Source of the DNA: Diadema setosum
Lineage: Eukaryota; Echinodermata; Echinoidea; Diadematoida; Diadematidae
NCBI RefSeq assembly: GCF_964275005.1
Contig: NC_092702.1
Span: forward strand, 9,854,528 to 9,918,527
Direction: 5' to 3'
DNA length: 64,000 bases
How positions within the stretch are numbered: the stretch's first letter is position 1; each line of letters starts with the position of its first letter. Below the pieces are notes generated by a model, which was given only the letters and a program-made list of their open reading frames with translations, was not told the DNA's origin and ran no database searches. The position numbers and the translations under genes are program-made. Shown here piece by piece: positions 43,690 through 53,407 of the stretch.

Positions 43690-45600
43690 GCGAAGCGACC
43701 GAGCCCGAGCGAGCGGAGCGAGCGAGGGGGGGAGGGTGTGGGAGGGGGGTGTCCCCCCTCCCACGGTAAGAACTTTTTGCATTTTGATGTTGTAAATGGT
43801 GCAATTTGATGCATGTTTTGCGCGTTTTATCGACGAGAAACAGTCCCACTTGTTTAAGGTAGCAGTATATTTTGATGTAGATTATTATTGAACAATTTGC
43901 CTATCAAATGGTACAATTTAAATACACTTCTTGTGTTAATTCTTTTCACTGAATATCATGAACGCGACTGAACCCGAGCGAGCGGAGCGAGAGAGGGGGG
44001 AGGGGAGGGTGTGGGAGGGGGGTGTCCCCCCTCCCACGGTAAGAACTTTTTTGCATTTTGATGTTGTAAATGGTGCAATTTGATGCATGTTATTGCGCGT
44101 TTTATCGACGAGAAACAGTCCCACTTGTTTAAGGTAGCAGTATATTTTGATGTAGATTATTATTGAACAATTTGCCTATAAAATGGTACAATTTAAATAC
44201 ACTTCTTGTGTTAATTCTTTTCACTGAATATCATGAACGCGACTGAACCCGAGCGAGCGGAGCGAGAGAGGGGGGAGGGGAGGGTGTGGGAGGGGGGTGT
44301 CCCCCCTCCCACGGTAAGAACTTTTTGCATTTTGATGTTGTAAATGGTGCAATTTGATGCATGTTTTGCGCGTTTTATCGACGAGAAACAGTCCCACTTG
44401 TTTAAGGTAGCAGTATATTTTGATGTAGATTATTATTGAACAATTTGCCTATAAAATGGTATAATTTAAACACACTTCTCAATATTAATTCTTTTCACTG
44501 AATATCATGAACGCGACTGAACCCGAGCGAGCGGAGCGAGCGAGGGGGGAGGGTGTGGGAGGGGGGTGTCTCCCCTCCCACGGTAAGAACTTTCTGCATT
44601 TTGATGTTGTAAATGGTGCAATTTGATGCATGTTATTGCGCGTTTTATCGACGTGAAACAGTCCCACTTGTTTAAGGTAGCAGTATATTTTAGTGTAGAT
44701 TATTATTGAACAATTTGCCTATAAAATGGTATATTTCTAAATACACTTCTTGTATTAATTCTTTTCACTGAATATCATGAACGCGACTGAACCCGAGCGA
44801 GCGGAGCGAGCGAGGGGGGAGGGGAGGGTGTGGGAGGGGGGTGTCCCCCCTCCCACGGTAAGAACTTTTTGCATTTTGATGTTGTAAATGGTGCAATTTG
44901 ATGCATGTTTTGCGCGTTTTATCGACGAGAAACAGTCCTACTTGTTTAAGGTAGCAGTATATTTTAGTGTAGATTATTATTGAACAATTTGCCTATAGAA
45001 TGGTATAATTTAAACACACTTCTCAATATTAATTCTTTTCACTGAATATCATGAACGCGACTGAACCCGAGCGAGCGGAGCGAGCGAGGGGGGAGGGTGT
45101 GGGAGGGGGGTGTCCCCCCTCCCACGGTAAGAACTTTTTGCATTTTGATGTTGTAAATGGTGCAATTTGATGCATGTTTTGCGCGTTTTATCGACGAGAA
45201 ACAGTCCCACTTGTTTAAGGTAGCAGTATATTTTGATGTAGATTATTATTGAACAATTTGCCTATCAAATGGTACAATTTAAATACACTTCTTGTGTTAA
45301 TTCTTTTCACTGAATATCATGAACGCGACTGAACCCGAGCGAGCGGAGCGAGCGAAGGGGGAGGGGAGGGTGTGGGAGGGGGTGTCCCCCCTCCCACGGT
45401 GAGAACTTTTTGCATTTTGATGTTGCAAATGGTACAATTTGATGCATGTTTTTGCGTGTTTCAACGAGTTGAAACAGTCCCACTTGTTTAAGGTTGCAGT
45501 ATATTTTAGCGTAGATTATTATTGAACAATTTGCCTATAAAATGGTATATCATTTAAATAATCTTCTTGTATTAATTCTTACACTGAATATCATGAACGC
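43690..45600 (+). repeat. Tandem array, seven copies of a 270-277 bp unit
   Basis: The CCCGAGCGAGCGGAGCGAG motif recurs near 43705, 43975, 44249, 44526, 44795, 45067 and 45337. Each unit holds a hairpin GTGGGAGGGGGG-TGT-CCCCCCTCCCAC (first at 43738-43764; slightly altered in some copies), then GGTGCAATTTGATGCATG and GTTTAAGGTAGCAGTATATT. Copies are very similar. Confidence 0.92.
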
Positions 45601-46114
45601 TATCTGCAGTTCAGCAATCAAACAGAAAAAGCATGCGCACGAGGGTGTAGATAGGGGCATATCCCCTCCCACACGAAGGTGTTTTTGCGTTTTCAGACCT
45701 GAAATTCAGCGATCTGGTGCAAATTTTTGGTGCAATATTATACTTTTTCATCGAAGTGTTAAAATCACGGAATTTAGCTCTTATTCCGAATGTGCACCAT
45801 CTGTGTGTATGTATAAAGTCTAGTGAGGTAGAGCTTAGGGGAAGGGGGATTCCCCCTCCCGCTCGCGGAGCTTTTGCGTTTTTAGAATTGAAATAAAGCG
45901 ATCTGGGTATAGCCACAGTCTACTTCTATGCATGGCGGAAGGGGGGGGGGGGAGGGGCGGGCGAGCAGGGAGAAGGCGTGGGCGAGTGTTATCTGTACCC
46001 TTCCCTTCCGATGGAGCTTTTGCCTGAAATTGAGATATCTCGTATACGCATAATTGATGGAATCAACATTTGGGGAATCACAAAAAAAAAAAAAAAAAAA
46101 AAAAAAAAACTGAT

Positions 46115-46133
46115 TGGGGGGGGGGGGGGGGGG
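46115..46133. repeat. A-run followed by G-run in the hAT-like element
   Basis: An A tract (about 46081-46109), then ACTGATTG and a long G tract. Low complexity. Confidence 0.85.
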
Positions 46134-46571
46134 CTGAGGGAGGAAAGGGTCGATTAAAAGGGGAAATTCCCCTTATACATGAGGGAACCTTGAGTTTTCG
46201 GAATATAAGTGATAAGTCTTGCATGTGCACTCAGAATTATTCATATTTTTTGTGTGTGTAAATCTAAAAAGTGTACTAAGCTAGGGAAAGAGGCACAGAG
46301 GGGGAGGGTTTGGGAGGGGGATATCCCCTCCCAAGCACGAGAAATTTTGCATATTTTGAATTGAAATTCAACGATCTGGTGCACACTTTGAGTGAAATAT
46401 TCAAAAAAAATATCTTATTTGATGAAAGGTTGCAAAGGAGACCCGCTTCATGTGCATGCAAACAGTATACACGCATTTTTTTTTTTTCCGCCTCCCAAAT
46501 CCCCGGTCCAAATCTTAGGGGGGGGCGACCGCCCCCATCGCCCCCCCCCTGGCTACGCCAGTGGTCGGCGG

Positions 46572-49387
46572 CCTGTTCGAGAGCTGTCCGCGACCGTCAT
46601 CGTGCCAAACGCAAGCTTGATAAGTCATATCTTTACGATGACTTAATCACTTATCTACAATTCAATGCTGCAGCCAGGCGCACCATTATATCAGCCAAAC
46701 GTTCTCATTTCACTACTTTTTGCAACTCTTTGAACCGTTTTTCCCCACTCTCAGATGTATGGTGCAAAGTAAAACTATTGTCTAACAATAACACCAGGAG
46801 TACCTTCCCACCCATACTTATAAACAATACTTATACTCATGACGCCCACTGTATCGCCAATGCTATGGCAGTTGCTTTCTCTCAAAAGCCTTCTTTAACT
46901 CCCACTCTCCCTCTCCCTACTTCCCAACCCCCATCCTATATACATGACAATGATTCTCCTCTCAACGCTCCTTTCACTCCCAAAGAGCTCGAAATGGCGA
47001 TCAAAGCTTCCAAAAACTCAGCCCCTGGGGGCGATGGAATCAACAAACAGTTGTTAAGCCATTTAAATGACAATATGTTTTGCTCTCTGTTAGAGATTAT
47101 TAACATGAGTTGGGAAACGTCTGTGATCCCGCCCCAATGGAAACACTCCATTATCAAGCCCATACTAAAGCCTGGCAAGGACAAACACTCCATCAGCTCC
47201 TACCGCCCAATTTCTCTCACACCTATTGTATGTAAACTCATGGAACGTATGATTGTCCGTAGACTCTCGTACATTATTGATAAATATGATTTAATTTCTT
47301 CCCATCAGTCAGCTTTCCTCCGACATCGTAGAATTCTCAATAATCTCCTTTGCTTAGAATCCGAAGTAAGGAAATCCCTATTCAGTAAAGGATATACGGT
47401 CGCTATCTTTCTTGACATTTGTCAAGCCTTCGACTCTATTAATCATCAGGTACTGCTTTCCAGACTATACTCAGTGGGACTTCGAGGCCGATTTCTAAGC
47501 TGGGTACAAAGTTTTCTGGACTCACGAACTTTTCAGGTGCAAATAAACTCCACACTTTCAGACATTCGTACATGCCAAGCTGGCCTCCCGCAAGGTAGCG
47601 TCATTAGTCCTCTATTATTCAATTTGTTTATTGATGAAATTATACATTATTGTGCATCAAACGTGTCTATGTATGCTGACGACATCGCTTTATGGCATTC
47701 TTCTACCAGTCTTCGTCACATCAATACAAAACTCCAGTCCGATGTGAATAGCATCTCTGATTGGATGACACAGTATGGACTCTCTCTGTCTACTAATAAG
47801 TCTAAAGTGGTTATATTTCACTCTCGCCCAGTTTCTCCCACAGGTTTCTGCATTCGTCTCCAGAACGCTCCGCTTGAAGTCGTCCCTTCTCATAAATACC
47901 TAGGGGTTACCCTTGATTACTCCTTGTCATGGTCCCCTCATGTTCAAGACATCTTAATGAAATGCAACAAACGGTTAAACCTCCTCCGTTCGCTAACCGG
48001 TTCAAACTGGGGCGCCGATACACAAATCCTTCTCTTACTCTACCGGTCTCTAGTTCGCCCTCATCTCGACTACGCCTGTGAAATCTATGGTTCTTTATCC
48101 CCGCTCCTTTCAAGCAAACTAGATACAGTACAGGGCCATGCCCTTCGAATATGCACCGGCGCGCTACCATCCACCGCCCTGCATGCACTTCAAGTAGAAT
48201 GTAACGAACCACCACTCCATATACGCCGTGAAAGGGCCGCCTTCAATTACTGCGCCTACATATACACACTGTCCCCACTTCACCCCGTCCGAAAAGCCAT
48301 TGTCAACTGCTGGCAATACTCTTCGAATAAATGGCCACAAAACAAACTTCCTTTCGCTCTCCGAGTAAAGCCGCTTACGGACACTTTCCTAAAGCTGCAA
48401 CCAATGCATGTTTATCCCAGTCCCCCTTGGTCCAAAGAACATCCCAATATTGACTTCTCTCTTCACAGCTCATGTCCCAAGACCGCCCTCCCTTCAGCGC
48501 AACATCAAACTGCTCTTCAAACCATAAAGACCACATATTCAAACCACCTGACAATTTACACTGACGGTTCCCATGATCCCTCCACTAACTGTTCTGGCAT
48601 TGGAATTTACGTACCTCACTATCGTCATGAAATAAGTGAAAGGGTTTCACCCATCTCAATTTGTCGTACAGAACTGGTAGCAATTCTTCTTGCCCTATCA
48701 TGGCTGGAATCCTCTCCCCCTCTCAGAGCTGTTATTTTCTCAGATTCTCTCAGTGCCTTGACACTTTTGAATAACCACACCTCAAATATCCTTGACCTTC
48801 CCAATGAAGTCCTTCTTAAATGCTCAAATCTTGTAATGAATGGGTGTGACATCACTTTAGCATGGGTACCAGCTCACTGTGGTCTAGCGGGCAACGAAAA
48901 AGCCGATTATCTTGCCAAACAAAGTTTACGTAAGAATATTACAATCAGTGTTCCTCTAAGTGTTGGTGATATACGACATGTAATTAAACATAGGTGTCTT
49001 GACGCTTGGAACGCGTTATGGCGCTCGTCTAAGAAAGGACGCCATCTTTTCAACATCCAACCCTGTGCCTCAAACACCTTCACCTTTGAAAGTCTGAATA
49101 GACGTGATGAAATAATAACTCACCGACTCCGCATGGGCAGAGCCAGATTAGCAACTTTTTATCATATTATCCGTAAGCATCCCACTGGTCTTTGCTCAAT
49201 ATGCAATGCACTGGAAACCGTGGAACATTATCTATTACACTGCAAACAACACACAAATCAACGTACAAATCTCATGCGTGCTATCCATAAGCAATCACTA
49301 AACATCTCTGATTTACTCGCAAATCACAAAGCTCTGGACGCAGTTATTGCCTATGTCAAGGAAACCAACAAATATCACAGTATTTAA
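46572..49387 (+). CDS. LINE ORF2, part 2: reverse transcriptase, RNase H, CCHC
   Basis: Continues ORF2 in the same frame; residues about 308-1245 of the uninterrupted protein. Reverse transcriptase motifs: FLDICQAFD (motif A), GLPQGSVISPLLFN (motif B) and MYADDIALW (catalytic YADD, about residue 675). RNase H from about residue 965: IYTDGSHD (Asp972), ELVAILLAL, SDSLSAL and WVPAHCGLAGNEKAD, so the D-E-D-D residues are present. C-terminal CSICNALETVEHYLLHC (CX2CX7HX4C) near residue 1180. An RNase H domain favours the I, R1/LOA or Jockey-related clades; the exact clade needs a tree. The open frame that starts upstream at 46310 lies in the insertion and is not part of the protein. Confidence 0.93.
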
Positions 49388-51072
49388 GATGGCATAACTT
49401 TGCTGTAGCATGGACTTTGCAAAGTCTTGCAGAATGTACATGTACTTTATCATTTTGCAAACGTAGATTTCAAGATATTTTGTGAGTCGTATTATATGTT
49501 ATTATGCATTATTGGTATTATCAATTACTTGTTTATTAATAATGTCTCCCACGTTGCTGTGGAATGCATTTGAAGAGGTATGTACATGTATCATACATCT
49601 TCATAAATAATTGCGAGTTGCCTATACACACGTCATGTTGGCATATATCTGCTTATCAATGATATGTGGGTTTTTGTGTTTGTTTGTTTTGTTTTGTTTT
49701 GTTTTGTTTTGTTTTTCTTTCTTTTTTTCATGCTTGATTGTGATAAATCTCACTTATGTTTTATTTAGTCTCGTTTTCCCCTTCCCAGTACACAGGGGAA
49801 GGACTTTCATTCTCCCCTATCCTCAGCGTAATAGACCTTCACGACATTCGCAGCGGACATCGCTCTCCGGTCCCCTCCGACAACAAGCCCACCTTTGAAT
49901 TGGTCAGCCGTCACGTCGAGGCCTCCATCCGTCCACCTCGCCTATAGGTGCCGGAATCTGCAGCAAGCGGGTTTGGGGAGTCACTCGCTGCTGCAGATCC
50001 CGGCATCTCCCTCAATGGGTCTCTATTATATAAAATATATTCATGTATATTGTCTTACGTTCCTTGCGTGCGTTTCCCTAGCAAGAACAGGGGATCCTTT
50101 CGTTCATATACCTATAGTGTAATTTTATAAATGATACACCTTTCATCATTTTTGTGGTGAGAACAACTTAAAAATATTTGTTAATCCCCTTTCGTATGAG
50201 TCGCCTGCATCTAATTAATACTTTAAATCTATGGTTTGAATTTATTTTGAAGATTATTATGACTCCCACTTTCTGGCACTAAATTGTACTTTTTATTTTT
50301 TGGGGCTTGAAGCCCGCAGGTATACTCATACGTCTTTGATTCCAGGATTATATCTGTATCATATTTCTCCGTTGTTTGCTGCAAATATTTTTTCTGTATC
50401 AACGCCTTAGAGCTCCTTGATATAAACACTGCAAATATTTTTCTGTATATGCAAGTATTTTTCTGTATCAACGCCTTAGAGCTCCTTGATATAAACACTG
50501 TATATATATATTTTTTCATCTTCTTCTTTCTTTCGAAACAATGATACAGTTATATTAATTTTATCTATTTTGTAAAAAACATATCATTGTGTGTGTGCTC
50601 TATTTAAATACTGTACATTATTTTGGGTTGAACCATGATATGGATGTGTCTGTGCGTGGTTGAAGGTGTGTGTATGTGGTTGAGTGTGTGCACGTGGATG
50701 AGTTAGTGTGCGGTACACGCGCGCGTGTATTGTGTAATTATTTGAGTTTGTCTGAAGAATAATATGAGGTATTCATCAATATCATATGAGCTCCCTCGTG
50801 GAGACGTAATGAGCTCCTTTATGGAGACAATATGAGCTCCCTCGTGGAGACTTTATGAGCTCCTTTGTGGAGACAATATGAGCTCCCTCGTGGAGACGAT
50901 ATGAGCTCCCTCGAGGAGACTTGGTATGCATTTAATATTCTTGTTTATATCTCTTTAAGATCTATAATGTTTGTTTTATGTTATAAGTGCTGTCTGGGGC
51001 AAATTATTTGTATAGGGCCCCATTTCTCTCTCTCTCTCTTCTTTCGATCTTTAAAATAACAACAACAACAAC
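49388..51072 (+). other. 3' UTR of the LINE
   Basis: Non-coding. Contains a (GTTTT)n stretch at about 49677-49712, a direct duplication at about 50379-50500 (CTGTATCAACGCCTTAGAGC twice) and six hairpin-like repeats at 50787-50925. It ends in an AAC-repeat tail at 51056-51072. Confidence 0.75.
50787..50925 (+). repeat. Six tandem 'GAGCTCCCTCGTGGAGAC' units in the LINE 3' UTR
   Basis: Units of about 23-25 bp, ATGAGCTCC(C/T)T.GTGGAGAC. Each can form a small CTCC/GGAG stem-loop. Confidence 0.85.
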
Positions 51073-51152
51073 AAGGTATATCACCAGTGCACCTACTTTC
51101 ATCATTTGCACTCTTGATTCTGCCCACAAAAATGTTCGCTTTAACAACAATA

Positions 51153-51209
<57 letters not shown>

Positions 51210-51400
51210 GCATAACATATATACATATTATATGCTGTAGTAATTATGTGAAGTATTATTGTATATTTAGAAGATACAGATGTTTTATTAGGCTTATGTA
51301 TTAGAATTTTGTGAAGGTATATCACCAGTGCACCTACTTTCATCATTTGCACTCTTGATTCTGCCCACAAAAATGTTCGCTTTAACAACAATAGAAAAAA
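51073..51400 (+). repeat. 3' flank of the LINE insertion: tandem copies of the older LINE 3' UTR
   Basis: GGTATATCACCAGTGCACCT...ACAATAGAA (about 80 bp) at 51075-51154 and again at 51317-51396. Between them lies (AT)n plus AATATAGGC...GAATTTTGTGAA, the same block as 40141-40285. This shows the young LINE inserted inside a tandemly repeated older 3' UTR. Confidence 0.8.
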
Positions 51401-51510
51401 AAAGACATAAAATGAATATACTAGTATTTGTATGAGGTTTATACCGGAAAATAGACTTGTTCTCCACACGCTCAGGCATAGCGGTCGCCACCCGACTTTT
51501 CTTGAGTTAC

Positions 51511-52740
51511 CTATAGAGAATGCACGCAATACATACAAGTCTATGGGAAGTATTCATCCCATACAAGTTCTGCTGGTGTATGTAGGTCTTGTATTGTGTC
51601 AGATCTCTTCCTCCCTCCCTTCCCCTTCTCCTCCATACCCCCCCACCTCTCTCCTCTACCCCCCTCCCCCACTCTGCCTTGCTACAATTTGTTTTCTTAT
51701 TATGTTCTTGTAAGTACCAGGTACTAGATCTTAGTACATAGTAGTCAGCAGTATCACACAACTTGGAATAACTGTGTTATTTTAATGTATTTCTTTGTTT
51801 TGGCTACCACTGAAACAGCTCAAAATACATAAAGTTAGTCTGTTTGACAAAACAAAGTCTCTTCAAGTACTTTGTAGGCAATAAGGTGATGATGGCACCT
51901 CCATAATCAAGGATAACTGCCTGCATCTATGTATTCATCTTATGAAGAACTGATCAATAACACTGCAAGAATTTATTCAAAAAAAAAAAAACCCACCAAC
52001 CCAAAGGCCATGATTTTCAAAAGTATCCCCTTTGAGAAGCTCTATAACCCTTGAATGTGTAATTTCTCATATGATGTAGGGGCAAATAATATCACCAAAA
52101 ACACATTTATGATGTTAAAAAGTCAAATAAGAAATATGACCTCCACTATAGAGAATGCACGCAATACATACAAGTCTATGGGAAGTATTCATCCCATACA
52201 AGCTCTGCTGGTGTATGTTGGTCTTGTATTGTGTCAGATCTCTTCCTCCCTCCCTCCCCTTCTCCTCCATACCCCCCCCCCCCCTAGTCTGCCTTGCTAC
52301 AATTTGTTTTCTTTGTTCTTGTGGTACCAGGTACTAGATCTTAGTACATAGCAGTCAGCAGTATCACACAACTTGGAATGACTGTGTTATTTTAATGTAT
52401 TTCTTTGTTTTGGCTACCACTGAAACAGCTCAAAATACATTAAGTTAGTCTGGTTGACAAAACAAAGCCTCTTCAAGTACTTTGTAGGCAATAAGGTGAT
52501 GATGACACCCCCATAATCAAGGATAACTGCCTGCATCTATGTATTCATCTTATGAAGAACTGATCAACACTGCAAGAATTTATTCAAAAAAACCCCAAAG
52601 GCCATGATTTTCAAAAGTATCCCCTTTGAGAAGCTTTATAACCCTTGAATGTGTAATTTCTCATATGATGTAGGGGCAAATATCACCAAAAACACATTTA
52701 TGATGTTAAAAAGTCAAATAAGAAATATGACCTCCACTAT
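51511..52740 (+). repeat. Recent tandem duplication, about 600-635 bp unit
   Basis: 51511-52145 and 52146-52740 are nearly identical, both starting CTATAGAGAATGCACGCAAT and including TACCAGGTACTAGATCTTAG and AATAAGGTGATGATG. They differ by small indels. Confidence 0.92.
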
Positions 52741-52789
52741 AGGGCGCACGCCTGAGAAGCCTGCGAAACGCACCTCGCCGGGTTGCGTG

Positions 52790-52998
52790 TTTTTTTTTTA
52801 GACGGCACAGATTGGGGACCCTATCCCTAAACCTAACCCTAATCCTAATCCTAACCGTAACCATCAAACCCTAACCCTAACCCTAACCCCAACCCTGACC
52901 CCAACCCTAACCTTAACCCTAACCATAAACCCTATCCCAACGTTTTTCCCATAGGTTTAACACGCGCCATGCCCCAATCTGTGCCGTCTTTAAAAAAA
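52790..52998. mobile_element. MITE with GACGGCACAGATTGGGG TIRs and a CCCTAA-rich core
   Basis: GACGGCACAGATTGGGG (about 52801) and its exact inverse (to about 52989), extended by T-run/A-run flanks. The core is degenerate CCCTAA telomere-type repeat at about 52825-52935. Confidence 0.8.
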
Positions 52999-52999
52999 A

Positions 53000-53392
53000 C
53001 GCCGCCGGGTTGGTAAAATCATATACGGCACTGGGTAAAATAGACTCGAGGGTGGCAACGTGGCCGTTCTGACTGAGTGAGGACAACAATAAATTTGTGT
53101 AATTATAAAATATGTATTATTGGAAATAAAAAATATATGTATATTATGATAACATTTTGAAATTGTTAATGAAATACTTATAATGAAAATTATAGAAAAA
53201 AATAGAGATTATATAGTCTGGCAAAAATAGTCAAAATTATGACTGATTGCCATTAAATCCAAAACCATCTCCCCACGTGTGTTAAGACCTGCGGTACGGC
53301 CGGACCTACCTGAGTATGTGATTTTATCTGGTTGATTCACCTTCGGCGATTCTCTCTTTTGCTAGGAAGAAGAATAACAATACAATTTAGTG
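53000..53392 (+). promoter_or_regulatory. Upstream region / 5' UTR of MAK16
   Basis: AT-rich sequence directly before the MAK16 start. No TATA or other element could be assigned with confidence; transcription start unknown. Confidence 0.3.
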
Positions 53393-53407
53393 ATGCAACA
53401 CGACGAC
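53393..53407 (+). CDS. MAK16: MAK16 exon 1, residues 1-5 (MQHDD)
   Basis: Five codons followed directly by the strong donor GTAAGT. MAK16 proteins start MQ-x-DDV, and the next exon begins with GTG (Val), so this tiny exon fits in sequence and phase. It is found only by knowing the family. Confidence 0.9.

Larger units (their letters stand above)
43638..46563. mobile_element. hAT-like non-autonomous element inserted in LINE ORF2
   Basis: Bounded by GTCGGCGG at 43630-43637 and 46564-46571, an 8-bp duplication as made by hAT transposases. Termini CAACGGCGTAGCCAGG and the inverse of CACTGGCGTAGCCAGG (16 bp, two mismatches); CA-starting GGCG ends fit hAT. Length 2926 bp. Contains a seven-copy tandem array and further degenerate units, G-runs and an A-run. 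No transposase ORF, so it was moved by a partner elsewhere. Removing it with one site copy restores an in-frame ORF2. Confidence 0.87.
40291..51072 (+). mobile_element. Full-length non-LTR retrotransposon (I/Jockey-type LINE with RNase H), carrying a hAT-like insertion
   Basis: Flanked by AAGGTATAT at 40282-40290 and 51073-51081, a 9-bp target duplication. Starts TCTTGCAGGTCGAAGG and ends in AAC repeats, a tail type known from I-type elements. Order: 5' UTR, ORF1 (zinc knuckles), ORF2 (endonuclease, RT, RNase H, CCHC), 1.7-kb 3' UTR. Without the 2934 bp of insertion plus duplicated site it is about 7.85 kb. Both ORFs are otherwise open, so the copy is young. It sits in the 3' region of an older LINE. 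Confidence 0.87.

Noticed and set aside
46310..46571. N-terminal extension of the long reverse transcriptase frame
   Set aside because: It lies in the hAT-like insertion; the true protein continues from 43637 to 46572 across the insertion.
52825..52935. Chromosome end (telomere)
   Set aside because: The CCCTAA repeat is degenerate, about 110 bp and bounded by TIRs, with genes on both sides.
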